Shown here one piece after another: positions 26,471 through 35,306 of a DNA stretch of 64,000 nt. The notes under the pieces are model-generated. The model was given only the letters and a program-made list of their open reading frames with translations. It did no database searches and was not told the DNA's origin. Location: NCBI GenBank assembly GCA_003020985.1, contig PXRM01000035.1:1-64000 (forward strand), read 5' to 3'. This DNA comes from Halobacteriales archaeon QS_4_70_19. GTDB lineage: Archaea > Halobacteriota > Halobacteria > Halobacteriales > Haloarculaceae. Every line of letters starts with the position of its first letter. The stretch's first letter is position 1. Position numbers and translations under genes: made by a program.

Positions 26471-27421
26471 ATGACCGACGACGCTGCTCCCGACGGCGGG
26501 ACGGACGCCGGCACGTCCCCCGACCCCGAACGGGTCCGCGAGCGGGCGGCCGCCGTCCGCGAGTCGCTGGCCGAACTGGACGGCGTCCTCGTCGCGTTCT
26601 CCGGGGGGGTCGACTCCTCGGTGGTCGCCGCGCTGGCCCACGACGCCCTCGGCGACGACGCCATCGCCTGCACTGCTCGGAGCGAGACGCTCCCGGCCGC
26701 CGAACTCGACGATGCCCGCCGCGTCGCCGACGAGATCGGCATCCGCCACGAGGAGGTCACCTTTTCGGAACTCGACGACCCGAACTTCGTCGAGAACGAC
26801 GGCGACCGGTGCTACCACTGCCGGACGATGCGCCTGGGCGCCATGTTCGAGCGCGCCCGCGACCTCGGTATCGAGACGGTCTGTGACGGCACCAACGCCT
26901 CGGACCCCGGCGAGGGCCACCGCCCGGGCCTGCGGGCCGTCGACGAGATGGACGCCTACTCGCCGCTGCTGGCCGACGACGTCACCAAACCGGAGGTGCG
27001 GGCCATCGCCCGCGAGTACGACCTCTCGGTCGCGGACAAACCCTCGATGGCGTGTCTCTCCTCGCGCATTCCGACGGGGCTCGAGGTCACCGAGGAGCGG
27101 CTCTCCCGCGTCGAGACGGCCGAGCGCCTCCTCCGCACGTGGGGCTTCGACCAGTTCCGCGTGCGCGACCACGACGGCCTCGCACGCATCGAGGTCGGCG
27201 CCGACGAACTGGAGTACGCGCTCGACACCGACTTCGCGGCCGCCGCCCGCGACCACCTCACCGACGTCGGCTTCGACCACGTCACGCTGGACCTCGCGGG
27301 TTACGAGACCGGCAGCGTCTCCCCGGCCGGCGAGACGGCCGACGAGGGGCCCGGTGCCGACGGTGACCTCCCCAGCGAGACGGACGTGTTCGATGCGGAG
27401 TATCCGACCGGCGACGACTGA
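26471..27421 (+). CDS. larE: ATP-dependent sacrificial sulfur transferase LarE
   Basis: LarE thiolates pyridinium dicarboxylate in nickel-pincer cofactor synthesis. The 316-aa product has the PP-loop AFSGGVDSSVVAALAHD, TARSETLPAAELDDA, then DRCYHCRTMRLGAMF, CDGTNASDPGEGHRPG and KPSMACLSSRIPTGL. Three cysteines (CYHC plus ACLSSR) could hold an Fe-S cluster or supply the sacrificed sulfur. The C-terminal domain ends DLAGYETGSVSP followed by an acidic tail. A TATA-like gcttttgc lies near 26440-26447, so ATG 26471 is probably leaderless. larB and larC are not in the window. Confidence 0.9.
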   Translation: MTDDAAPDGGTDAGTSPDPERVRERAAAVRESLAELDGVLVAFSGGVDSSVVAALAHDALGDDAIACTARSETLPAAELDDARRVADEIGIRHEEVTFSELDDPNFVENDGDRCYHCRTMRLGAMFERARDLGIETVCDGTNASDPGEGHRPGLRAVDEMDAYSPLLADDVTKPEVRAIAREYDLSVADKPSMACLSSRIPTGLEVTEERLSRVETAERLLRTWGFDQFRVRDHDGLARIEVGADELEYALDTDFAAAARDHLTDVGFDHVTLDLAGYETGSVSPAGETADEGPGADGDLPSETDVFDAEYPTGDD

Positions 27422-27534
27422 CGCAGTTCTCCGCCACCGTTCTCTCTCCACGCCCCCGACGACCGGCGTTCCGCGCGAGTGGTCGCTCCCGACGACCACC
27501 GGCATTTACGGGCGCGTCCGCCGACCGGCACGGC

Positions 27535-28638
27535 ATGGACGCGGACCCGACTTCGAGTGGGGCCGGGGGCCCGGAGGGCGACTCCCCGCCGAGGCTCCCG
27601 GACGAAGGGCTGTGGACCACCCTCGAGGCGGTCGGCGATCCGCTCGCCCCGGCGGTCGACGCGGCCGTCGAACTCGCCGGGGCGGGCGTCCCGGTGGCGG
27701 TCGTCGGGGCGCCGTTCGGCGGCCGGAGACGGGTGCTCGACCGCGTCGCCGACCGGCTGGACCTCCCCCGGGAGGAATCGACGTTCGGCGAGCGGCCGTC
27801 GCTCGACGGGGGTATGGTCGTCACGGACGCTCATCGCCTCCACCGGCGGTCGGTCGGCGGGTTCGAGCCGCTGGATGCCCTCCTCGACCGGGTCGGGCAC
27901 GTCGACGGACCGCTGGTCACGGGCTGGAACCGGCACGCCTGGTCGTATCTCATCCACGCCCGCGAGATCCACGAGGCGTTCGAGGCCGTCGCGGTCCCGT
28001 CGGTCGGCCGGGAGACGATGGGGGCGCTCGTCGAGGGGTGGTCGCCCAGCGTCACCTTCCGCGCGCCGCCGGAGACGGCGAGCGGGCTCCTGCAGGTCGA
28101 CCGGCAGTCGGTCTCGCTCCCGCTGCTCGGCCGGCAGGAGGTCCCGGTCCCGACGGTCGACCTGTCCGCGTTCGGCCGACGGGAGGCTGCGGCCGACCCC
28201 GAGGCCGCCGTCATCCGCCGGCTGACCGACATCGCGAACGGCAACCCCGGCGTCGCGCGGGCCCTCTGGGTCCACTGTACCGCCGCCGAGCACGTCGCGG
28301 TCGACCCGACGGACCTCCTGACGCCGGTCGAGCGGGCCGACGAGCGGGCCCGCGAGCGCGAGCGAACCCGGCGCGAGCACGGCACCGAGGGCGCCGGGAC
28401 GCCGGCGGACGCCGACACGACCGCGCTCGACCAGCGGGCGGCGTTCTGCTGTCGGCTCGTCCTCGCGGGCGAACGGCTCCCGCGCGATGTCGTCCGCGAG
28501 AGCGTCGCGGACGCCGACCGACTGCTCGCCCGCCTCGAACGCCGTGGCTACCTGACGACGACCGAGGGGACGGTCGAGCTGCGGCCCGCCGCCGTCCCGG
28601 ACGCCGTGACCCTGACCGACCGGAGGCGGATCCCGTGA
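27535..28638 (+). CDS. ATPase-like protein with degenerate P-loop
   Basis: The 367-aa soluble protein resembles haloarchaeal AAA/STAND-like ATPases. VPVAVVGAPFGGRRRVLDRV occupies the Walker A position but lacks the GK[ST] lysine. Walker-B-like and sensor-like segments are MVVTDAHRLHRRSVGG and GPLVTGWNRHAW. A winged-helix-like C-terminus reads RLVLAGERLPRDVVRESVAD then RLLARLERRGYLTTTEG. The stop overlaps the mscS start (GTGA), so the two are coupled. It may be a regulatory partner of the channel, but this is inference. The family is not recognised with certainty. Confidence 0.8.
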   Translation: MDADPTSSGAGGPEGDSPPRLPDEGLWTTLEAVGDPLAPAVDAAVELAGAGVPVAVVGAPFGGRRRVLDRVADRLDLPREESTFGERPSLDGGMVVTDAHRLHRRSVGGFEPLDALLDRVGHVDGPLVTGWNRHAWSYLIHAREIHEAFEAVAVPSVGRETMGALVEGWSPSVTFRAPPETASGLLQVDRQSVSLPLLGRQEVPVPTVDLSAFGRREAAADPEAAVIRRLTDIANGNPGVARALWVHCTAAEHVAVDPTDLLTPVERADERARERERTRREHGTEGAGTPADADTTALDQRAAFCCRLVLAGERLPRDVVRESVADADRLLARLERRGYLTTTEGTVELRPAAVPDAVTLTDRRRIP

Positions 28639-29456
28639 CGGGCGCGCTGCCGGTGCTCCAGTCGAACCCGCTCGCCGAACTCCAGATCGACGCGGGGACG
28701 GTCGCCCAGGCCGTCCTGGTGCTGGTGGCCGCGTACGTGGTGGCGCGGCTGGTGAGCGCCGGGCTGTCGGCCGTCGCCGAGCGCGCCGGCTCCCGACGCA
28801 TCACGGTGAAGGTGTTCGTCCCGCTGGTCCGGTTCGTCATCTACGCGGTCGCGGTCGCCTCCGTCGTCGGGGGCATCTTCCAGTTCGGGTCGGCGCAGCT
28901 CGTCGCAGTCGGGGGACTGCTCGGGGCCGCGCTCGGCTTCGGGCTCAAGGATCTGTTCGCCAGCGTCATCGGCGGGCTCGTGGTGGTGTTCGAGCGCCCC
29001 TACCGGGTCGGCGACAAGGTGACGCTGGGCGAGTACTACGGCGAGGTGACGGACGTGGGACTGCGGGCGACCCGGCTGGTCACGCCCGACGACACGGAGG
29101 TGGTGGTGCCGAACCTCGCCATCTTCGACGGCCCGGTGGCGAACGCGAACGCCGGGGCCGCGGAGCTGCTGGCGGTCACCGAGGTCCACGTCGCGCCCAC
29201 CGCCGACCGGGAGCGCGCGGTCGAGATCGTCCGCGAGGCCGCGCTCACCTCGCCGTACGTCCGGCTCTCCGAGGAGCACCCCGTCACCGTCATCGTCGAG
29301 GACGGGCCCCACTACACGACCATCGAGGGGAAGGCGTACGTCGCGGACCTGCGCGACGAATTCCCGTTCACGTCCGACGTGACCCGGCGCGCGCTGGCAG
29401 CGCTCAACGAGGCCGGCGTCGAGCGCCCGCGGTTTGCGCCCGACGAGCGGGAGTAA
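28635..29456 (+). CDS. mscS: MscS family mechanosensitive ion channel
   Basis: The 273-aa small-conductance mechanosensitive channel has three N-terminal hydrophobic helices (AQAVLVLVAAYVVARLVSAG, VRFVIYAVAVASVVGGIF, and the pore helix LVAVGGLLGAALGFGLKD). The MscS signature follows: FASVIGGLVVVFERPYRVGD, EYYGEVTDVGLRATRLVTPD and VVVPNLAIFDGPVANAN. An alpha/beta cytoplasmic domain ends ERPRFAPDERE. GTG 28635 overlaps the upstream stop. It releases solutes on hypo-osmotic shock, which fits a halophile next to Trk and antiporter genes elsewhere in the window. Confidence 0.93.
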   Translation: MTGALPVLQSNPLAELQIDAGTVAQAVLVLVAAYVVARLVSAGLSAVAERAGSRRITVKVFVPLVRFVIYAVAVASVVGGIFQFGSAQLVAVGGLLGAALGFGLKDLFASVIGGLVVVFERPYRVGDKVTLGEYYGEVTDVGLRATRLVTPDDTEVVVPNLAIFDGPVANANAGAAELLAVTEVHVAPTADRERAVEIVREAALTSPYVRLSEEHPVTVIVEDGPHYTTIEGKAYVADLRDEFPFTSDVTRRALAALNEAGVERPRFAPDERE

Positions 29457-29558
29457 CGGACGCTGCCCGCGGCTGTCCCTCCGTGCGTTGCCTGCGTCCC
29501 CGCGAGTGGTCGCTCCCGACGGAACGGGATTTAAGACGTTGCCACGCCGCCTTCGGGT

Positions 29559-30137
29559 ATGGACTACGAGCTGGCCATCGAAGGCGCGCCGGCGACGATT
29601 CCCGGCGGGACCGGCGTGTTGCTGGTCCACCCGAGCACGGGCGAGACGGACCGCATCGACACGGACTTCCTGAAGACGGACACGGACCACCTGCTGGTCG
29701 TCTCCACCCGGACCACCGCGCGCGAGGTCCAGCAGAAGCTGGAGTACTACGGCGTGAACGAGGAGAACGCCGTCATCCTCGACACGCTCTCGGTCGAGCG
29801 GGGCTACTCCCGGCGGTCGGCCAGCAACGTCCACTACGTGGGCGCGCCGGACGACCTGGACGGCATCGTGGCGGTGGTCCGCGAGTTCCTCGACACCCAC
29901 GACGGGAAGCTTCGCATCAGCTTCGACTCCATCACGGAGCTGGCGTACTACGCCGACGAGGAGCGGACCCGCGGCGCCGTCGAGGACGTGCTGGCGCTGC
30001 TGGACGAGCACGACGCCGTCGGGCTGTTCCACCTCGCCGAGGAGGTCCACGACCGGGACGTGGTCGAGGGGTACCGCGGGCTGTTCGACGGGGGCGTCAC
30101 ACTCACCGAGGACGGCACCGTCACCTGCGAGTTCTGA
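29559..30137 (+). CDS. conserved haloarchaeal protein, RecA-like fold without P-loop
   Basis: The 192-aa protein (MDYELAIEGAPATIPGGTGV) has the alternating beta/alpha look of a RecA/KaiC-like domain: LLVHPSTGETDRIDTDFL, HLLVVSTRTTAREVQQKLEY, AVILDTLSVERGYSRRSA and DGKLRISFDSITELAYYADE. It has no Walker A motif. It ends GGVTLTEDGTVTCEF. The family is conserved in Halobacteria as far as I recall, but no function is known. An AT-rich gatttaagacg lies near 29530-29540, about 27 nt before the ATG, consistent with a leaderless transcript. Confidence 0.82.
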   Translation: MDYELAIEGAPATIPGGTGVLLVHPSTGETDRIDTDFLKTDTDHLLVVSTRTTAREVQQKLEYYGVNEENAVILDTLSVERGYSRRSASNVHYVGAPDDLDGIVAVVREFLDTHDGKLRISFDSITELAYYADEERTRGAVEDVLALLDEHDAVGLFHLAEEVHDRDVVEGYRGLFDGGVTLTEDGTVTCEF

Positions 30138-30191
30138 GGTGCAGGTCGGCGAGTGGAGAACGGGACCCGCGTGACCGGTCGACGCGTCAGT

Positions 30192-30461
30192 TCAGGCGCC
30201 GGCGCGCTCCAGCGCGTCCTCGATGTCCTCGCGCTGGGTGACGCCGACGAACCGCTCGACGATACCGTCGTCGTTCTCGACGACGAGCGTCGGGAGCGAG
30301 CGGACCTGGTACTCGTTGGCGACGTCCTGTTCCTCGTCGACGTTCACCTTCTCCAGGTCGAACCGGTCGCCCCAGTCCTCCTTCAGTTCGTCGAGGATCG
30401 GGTCCTGTGTCTTGCAGGGGCCACACCAGTCCGCGTGGAAGTCCTTCAGGCTGACCGTCAT
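30192..30461 (-). CDS. thioredoxin-like protein
   Basis: This 89-aa protein has the redox motif FHADWCGPCKTQDPILDELK (Cys-Gly-Pro-Cys), then LEKVNVDEEQDVANEYQVRS, the cis-proline loop SLPTLVVENDDG and FVGVTQREDIEDALERAG. It is shorter at the N-terminus than classical thioredoxin, because the first beta strand and helix are missing. It probably reduces protein disulfides or acts as a glutaredoxin-like electron carrier. It is convergent with the preceding RecA-like gene. Confidence 0.9.
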   Translation of the reverse strand: MTVSLKDFHADWCGPCKTQDPILDELKEDWGDRFDLEKVNVDEEQDVANEYQVRSLPTLVVENDDGIVERFVGVTQREDIEDALERAGA

Positions 30462-30617
30462 ACTGTCGCCGGTTGCCGAGGCACGCGCATAAGGATTTCC
30501 CAGTCACTGCCGGCCCCGCCCGGACGCGCCGGGTCGCCGTTCGTCCCTGGCGCCCGCGGGTGACGACCGGACCCGCGGGCCGAAAGGCTTAGGCACAGCG
30601 CTCGCTCACCGATGGGT

Positions 30618-30779
30618 ATGAGCAGTGGCCAGAACTCCGGCGGGCTGATGTCCAGTGCCGGGCTCGTCCGGTACTTCGACTCCGAGGACCGCAACGCGCC
30701 GACCATGGACCCGAAGACGGTGGTCGCCTTCGGCGTCCTGTTCGGCGTCCTCATCCAGGTCCTGAACGCGGTCGCCTGA
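30618..30779 (+). CDS. preprotein translocase subunit Sec61-beta
   Basis: The 53-aa translation starts [20 protein letters not shown], continues [18 protein letters not shown], and ends in one membrane helix ([15 protein letters not shown]). The [10 protein letters not shown] and DPKTVV signatures are those of archaeal Sec61-beta (SecG equivalent), a tail-anchored subunit of the SecYEbeta channel. A TATA-like aaaggcttaggc lies at 30581-30592, about 30 nt upstream. An in-frame ATG is not available earlier. Confidence 0.93.
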   Translation: MSSGQNSGGLMSSAGLVRYFDSEDRNAPTMDPKTVVAFGVLFGVLIQVLNAVA

Positions 30780-30877
30780 TCGGCCGGTACTCTCCTCGTC
30801 GTCGCTCCCCGACCAGCCGTGCGGCCGTCGCACGCAGCCGCGAATCCGTTATCGGTCCCTCGCCCGGTGGTCCCGAC

Positions 30878-31711
30878 ATGAGACGCCGAGCGATGCTGTC
30901 GGCCGTCGCGACGGCGGGGCTGGCCGGCTGTCTCACGGGCTACCGTGGCGAGGGCACCGTCGACCGCGAGGCCGAGCGAGGGGCCGTGCTCGGGGAGCGG
31001 CCGCCGGGGAACGCCGGTCGGGTCGCCGAGCACGGCCTCCCGTCGACCATCTGCGAGGAGCCGCCACAACGGACGGACATCCTCGCCGTCGACGAGCCGT
31101 CGTTCGCGGCCGACTGGGAGGCCGTCGACCCGGCCCGGCGCTACCGGCCGACCGACGACCACGACGGCCTGCCCGACGACGCCGTCGTCGCCGGGCTGGC
31201 GGCGGGCGACCGCGCGCGGGCGTACCCACTCTCGGTTCTCCGGCACCACGAGGTCGTCAACGACCGGTTCGGCGGCCCGGTGCTGGTGACGTACTGCCCG
31301 CTCTGTCGGAGCGGGCTGGTCGCGACCCGGCGTGTCGACGGCGTGGCTACCCGCTTCCAGGTGACCGGCCTCCTCTGGAAGCCGTCCGGGGCGTACGGCG
31401 GCGCGAGCCGGACCGAGGGCCGGGTGTTCGGGGCCGACGCCGACGGTACGACCGACCCCGCCCGCAACGGCAACCTCGTGATGCTCGACGACGCCACCGG
31501 GAGCTACTGGAGCCAGTTCCTCGGCCGGGCCATCTGCGGGCCTGCCGAGGGGACCCGCCTGGAGATACGGCCGTCGACGGTGGCGGGCTGGGGCGACTGG
31601 CGACGCGACCACCCGGCGACGGACGTCCTGCTGCCGCCGCCCCGGTCCGGAACGGTCGACTACGAGGGCGTCGATGCGGACGGTGGTCGCCGGGTGGAGC
31701 GCGGCCGCTGA
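30878..31711 (+). CDS. DUF3179 domain lipoprotein
   Basis: The 277-aa protein starts MRRRAMLSAVATAGLAGCLT, with a lipobox (LAGC), so it is a lipid-anchored exported protein. The body is typical DUF3179: DGLPDDAVVAGLAAGDRARA, LRHHEVVNDRFGGPVLVTYC, then PLCRSGLVATRRVDG, FQVTGLLWKPSGAYG, MLDDATGSYWSQFLGRAI and RPSTVAGWGDWRRDHP. The conserved CPLC cysteines and the first-domain histidines suggest metal or haem binding. The function of the family is not established. Its end lies 35 nt from the convergent HTH gene. Confidence 0.88.
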   Translation: MRRRAMLSAVATAGLAGCLTGYRGEGTVDREAERGAVLGERPPGNAGRVAEHGLPSTICEEPPQRTDILAVDEPSFAADWEAVDPARRYRPTDDHDGLPDDAVVAGLAAGDRARAYPLSVLRHHEVVNDRFGGPVLVTYCPLCRSGLVATRRVDGVATRFQVTGLLWKPSGAYGGASRTEGRVFGADADGTTDPARNGNLVMLDDATGSYWSQFLGRAICGPAEGTRLEIRPSTVAGWGDWRRDHPATDVLLPPPRSGTVDYEGVDADGGRRVERGR

Positions 31712-31745
31712 TCGGTCGGGAGAAGAGAGAAGGTCCGAGCAGGCG

Positions 31746-32021
31746 TCAGTCGTCGGCCGCCGCGGGCGTCTCGGCCTCGGCTTCGGACTCCGGTTCGACG
31801 ATCTCGTAGAGGTTCTGCCGGGCGTCCGCGAAGTAGACGTCCTCCTCCACCGTGTCGATCTCCTCGAGCCGCTCGAGCGCGTAGCGAACCGTCCGGGCCG
31901 AGAGCATCGACTCCTCGACGATGCCCTTCTGCGTCATCGGCCCGTTGTACTCGAGCACTTTGAAAACCAGTTTCGCGCTCGGCGGAAGGTCCGAGAGCTC
32001 CTCCGCATCGGATTCTGCCAT
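31746..32021 (-). CDS. small winged-helix transcription regulator (MarR/TrmB-like)
   Basis: The 91-aa protein reads MAESDAEELSDLPPSAKLVF then KVLEYNGPMTQKGIVEES, MLSARTVRYALERLEEIDTV and EEDVYFADARQNLYEI. It is a compact winged helix with recognition helix LSARTVRYALERL and an acidic tail. Single-domain proteins like this are common haloarchaeal regulators. A TATA-like ctttatacgg lies near 32051-32060 on the minus strand. The target is unknown. Confidence 0.85.
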   Translation of the reverse strand: MAESDAEELSDLPPSAKLVFKVLEYNGPMTQKGIVEESMLSARTVRYALERLEEIDTVEEDVYFADARQNLYEIVEPESEAEAETPAAADD

Positions 32022-32225
32022 CTGTACCTGCAACTGACGCGTGCCATCCGTATAAAGATTGAGGCATCGGGGCGGCTGAGGCCCGGAAACGGGCAGAACG
32101 GTCGGACCGAGCGGGGGTGTCGAGCGGTCGTCGCGGCGACCCGCTCGCGGCCGCAACGAGGGGCCGGTCGCGGACGTGACGGCCGGAGCGAACCGCTTTT
32201 GGCCGCGGGCGGCCGAGTCCCGGGT

Positions 32226-32546
32226 ATGGCAACCGACACGGTCGACCGTCGGACCGCGCACCTGCGCGGCGTGACGGTGACGACGCTGGCCTCGCTGGCG
32301 GGCATCGCGGCCGCGCTGGTGTCGTCGACCGTCGCGACGGGCGCGACGGACCGGACGGCACTGTTCGTGCTCGTCGGGTTCACGTTCGCGCAGTTCGCCG
32401 TTCTCCAGGTCATCGACACGGCCGGCCTCCTCCAGCTCGACGTCGACGAGTTCGGCGCGAAAGACGTCCTCTACGTCGTCTTCATGACGTTCGCCTTCTG
32501 GTACGTCAGCTGGGGTGTCCTGCTGACTTCGGGGGCCTCGCTGTAA
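32226..32546 (+). CDS. EMC6-like membrane protein
   Basis: The 106-aa protein starts MATDTVDRRTAHLRGVTVTT and has three membrane helices: LASLAGIAAALVSSTVATGA, LFVLVGFTFAQFAVLQVID and DVLYVVFMTFAFWYVSWGVL. The charged loop DVDEFGAKDV lies before the last helix. It resembles the archaeal EMC6-like family, thought to help insert membrane proteins. Its TAA overlaps the RLI start (TAATG), so translation of the two is coupled. Confidence 0.82.
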   Translation: MATDTVDRRTAHLRGVTVTTLASLAGIAAALVSSTVATGATDRTALFVLVGFTFAQFAVLQVIDTAGLLQLDVDEFGAKDVLYVVFMTFAFWYVSWGVLLTSGASL

Positions 32547-34399
32547 TGGCGGACGACAGTATCGCGGTCGTGGATCTGGACCGGTGCCAGCCCGACCGCT
32601 GCAACTACGAGTGTGCCAACTACTGTCCACCCAACCGTACCGGGAAGGAGTGCATCGTCACTCGCGAGGAGCGCCACGGGGACGAGCCGTACGAGGGTGG
32701 TCCCGACCAGATCTCCATCTCCGAGGAGATCTGCCTGGGCGAGACCTGCGGCATCTGCGTCGAGAAGTGCCCGTTCGACGCCATCGAGATCATCAACCTC
32801 CCGCAGGAGCTCGAGGAGTCGCCGGCCCACCGCTACGGCGAGAACGCCTTCGGGCTCTACGGCCTGCCCGCGCCCCAGGAGGGCCGCGTGACGGGCGTCC
32901 TCGGCCCGAACGGCATCGGGAAGTCCACGGCCGTCCGCATCCTCGCGGGCGAGACCACGCCCAACCTCGGGAACCATCAGGACGTGCCGTCCTGGGAGGC
33001 GGTGCTCGACGAGTATCGGGGTACCGCGCTCCAGGACTACCTGGCGGCGCTCCGCGACGGCGAGCTGTCGGTCGCGCGCAAGCCCCAGTACGTCGACCGC
33101 ATCCCCGACCAGTTCGACGGCCGGACCATCGACCTGCTGGAGGGCGTCGACGAGCGCGACGCCGTCGCCGAGGTCACCGAGCGGCTCGGCATCGCCGGCG
33201 TCGTCGACCAGGACATCGACACGCTGTCCGGCGGCGAGCTCCAGCGCGTCGCGCTCGCGGCCGCCCTCGTCCGGGACGCTGATTTCTACTTCGTCGACGA
33301 GATCACGCCGTACCTGGACATCGGCCAGCGGGTGACCGCGGCGCGGCTCATCCGCGAACTCGCCGAGGCGGAGGACCGCTCGATGATGGTCATCGAGCAC
33401 GACCTCGCCATCCTCGACCTCGTGGCGGACACGGTCCACGTCACCTACGGTGAGCCGGGCGCGTTCGGCGTCGTGACGACGCCCAAGTCGACGCGAAACG
33501 GCATCAACGAGTACCTCGACGGCTACCTGGAGGCGGAGAACATGCGCATCCGGCAGTCCCCCATCCGCTTCGAGGAGCACGCCCCCCGGCAGACCACCCG
33601 CGGCGAGCCCCTGGTCGAGTACCCCGCGCTCACCAGATCGTACGGCGAGGGGGAGTTCACGCTGGAGGTCGACGCCGGCGAGATACGGCACAACGAGGTG
33701 CTGGGCATCGTCGGCCCGAACGGCATCGGGAAATCGACGTTTGCGGAGCTGCTGACGGGTCGCCTGGAGCCGACCGAGGGCGAGGTCGAGACCGACCTCG
33801 ACATCGCCTACAAGCCCCAGTACATCGAGATCGACCAGCCGATGCGGGTGGACGGCTTCCTCGCCTCCGTCACGGACGACTTCGGCTCCTCGTACTGGAA
33901 CACGGAGATCGCGGGGCCGCTCCAGCTGGAGCGCATCATGGAGCAGCAGCTCACCGACCTCTCCGGCGGGGAGCGCCAGCGGGTCGCCATCGCGGCCTGC
34001 CTCTCGAAGGACGCCGACCTCTACCTGCTGGACGAGCCCTCCGCCTTCCTCGACGTGGAGCAGCGGGTCCAGGCGACGACGGCCATCCGGCGGTACACGG
34101 AGAACCACGACGCCACCGCGATGGTCATCGACCACGACATCTACATGATCGACCTGCTGGCCGACCGCCTGCAGGTGTTCGACGGCGAGCCCGCCGCGCA
34201 CGGCCACGCCGGCCAGCCCGTCGGGATGCGCGAGGGGATGAACCAGTTCCTCTCGAACTTGGACGTGACCTTCCGGCGCGACCGGAACACGGGCCGCCCC
34301 CGCATCAACAAGCCCGGCTCGCAGCTCGACCGGAGGCAGAAAAAGCAGGGCGAGTACTACTACGCCCCCGCCGACGAGCAGGAGCTGGACGAGGAGTAG
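32546..34399 (+). CDS. ribosome recycling ATPase RLI/ABCE1
   Basis: This twin-ABC ATPase of 617 aa splits the ribosome after termination. The N-terminal Fe-S domain holds eight cysteines (RCQPDRCNYECANYC, CLGETCGICVEKCPFDAIEI). ABC1 has VLGPNGIGKSTAVRI, DTLSGGELQRVALAAALVRD and FYFVDEITPYLDIGQR. The hinge begins near ESLIRFEEH-like sequence PIRFEEHAPRQ. ABC2 has VGPNGIGKSTFAELL, DLSGGERQRVAIAACLSKD and LYLLDEPSAFLDVEQR. All nucleotide-binding residues are present. It is co-transcribed with the EMC6-like gene. Confidence 0.97.
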   Translation: MADDSIAVVDLDRCQPDRCNYECANYCPPNRTGKECIVTREERHGDEPYEGGPDQISISEEICLGETCGICVEKCPFDAIEIINLPQELEESPAHRYGENAFGLYGLPAPQEGRVTGVLGPNGIGKSTAVRILAGETTPNLGNHQDVPSWEAVLDEYRGTALQDYLAALRDGELSVARKPQYVDRIPDQFDGRTIDLLEGVDERDAVAEVTERLGIAGVVDQDIDTLSGGELQRVALAAALVRDADFYFVDEITPYLDIGQRVTAARLIRELAEAEDRSMMVIEHDLAILDLVADTVHVTYGEPGAFGVVTTPKSTRNGINEYLDGYLEAENMRIRQSPIRFEEHAPRQTTRGEPLVEYPALTRSYGEGEFTLEVDAGEIRHNEVLGIVGPNGIGKSTFAELLTGRLEPTEGEVETDLDIAYKPQYIEIDQPMRVDGFLASVTDDFGSSYWNTEIAGPLQLERIMEQQLTDLSGGERQRVAIAACLSKDADLYLLDEPSAFLDVEQRVQATTAIRRYTENHDATAMVIDHDIYMIDLLADRLQVFDGEPAAHGHAGQPVGMREGMNQFLSNLDVTFRRDRNTGRPRINKPGSQLDRRQKKQGEYYYAPADEQELDEE

Positions 34400-34560
34400 T
34401 CGGATACGGGCGCCGTTCCCCCGAAATATCCGGTTCTGGGGAAGTATTCGGAGAGTAAACGGCTTCTCCAGTGGATTCTGTATCTAGTGGGGGCTTCGCG
34501 GTAGCCACCCGACGCGCAGTCGGCACCAGCACGTACTGCCTCGGGAGGGGCCCGGGAGCC

Positions 34561-35007
34561 TCATCGTCCCCGCCGGGCATCCGTCGAGCCGTCCGCCGGA
34601 TCGGCCGCGGTCGGCGTGTCGGCGGCCTCCGTGGTGAGAGCCGGCTCCTCGGCGAGGGTGACGATCTTGCCCTGTCCGATCCGGTACCGCTTGATGACGC
34701 CCTCCTCCTCCAGGTCCTGGAGCAGCCGACAGCCGGTCGACTGGGAGAAGCTCCAGTACTGGCAGAGATCCTGCTGGGGGACCATGCCCCCCCTCTGCTC
34801 GACGATGCGCCGCACGAACTGCGCGGGGCGCAACCCCAGCTCGGTGTAGATGTCGGCCCGTCTCTCGATCCCCTCGGGGTCGTACTCCAAGGACTCCAGC
34901 GGCGACCCCTGCTCGGTTCGTTCCGCCGTCCCCTCGCCGCCGGGTTTCAAGCGGCGAATCCATCGGGTGACCGTCCCCAAGACACTGGTACCCTGCTTGC
35001 TATCCAT
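34561..35007 (-). CDS. winged-helix transcription regulator (intact paralogue)
   Basis: The 148-aa protein (MDSKQGTSVLGTVTRWIRRL) has a winged helix at about residues 55-115: LGLRPAQFVRRIVEQRGGMV, PQQDLCQYWSFSQSTGCRLL, QDLEEEGVIKRYRIGQGKIV. An alanine/aspartate-rich tail follows. It parallels the frameshifted gene at 3825-4215 in layout and motif order. A 12-bp perfect palindrome (cattatataatg, 35062-35073) lies about 55 nt upstream and may be an operator or TATA region. The target is unknown. Confidence 0.82.
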   Translation of the reverse strand: MDSKQGTSVLGTVTRWIRRLKPGGEGTAERTEQGSPLESLEYDPEGIERRADIYTELGLRPAQFVRRIVEQRGGMVPQQDLCQYWSFSQSTGCRLLQDLEEEGVIKRYRIGQGKIVTLAEEPALTTEAADTPTAADPADGSTDARRGR

Positions 35008-35306
35008 CCTACTAAACCAAGCCCTATCGTCCGGTATCTATCTCCTGCCTAGTATGTGTGACATTATATAATGATACGGGGGTCGTTCCGCCTCCCGGGT
35101 GCATCGGGGTTCCCGGCGAGCGCGCGCCTCGCCCTGGTCCGTCGTGCCTCCGGCGGCCACGGGCCAGAACGGCGAGGCGCAGGTGGTTCGGCTGCCACTG
35201 TGAGGCCGCGGGCACTTCACTAGAGGCCTCGTAACCCCGTTCAGCGGGACCGGCCCGGGCCCGGACTCTCGAAACGATTAACCTCGGCCGCCCGCGACGA
35301 CGAGGT
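35008..35306. other. 299-bp intergenic region
   Basis: This is the divergent spacer between the winged-helix regulator and GAPDH. The left part (35010-35080) is AT-rich and contains the palindrome cattatataatg at 35062-35073. The remainder is GC-rich with no convincing reading frame. A TATA-like cgattaacc lies near 35274-35282 for the GAPDH transcript. Confidence 0.6.

Noticed and set aside
26712-28634. Long frame upstream of mscS in the same frame
   Set aside because: It is the shadow of larE and the ATPase-like gene in a third frame; mscS proper begins at GTG 28635.
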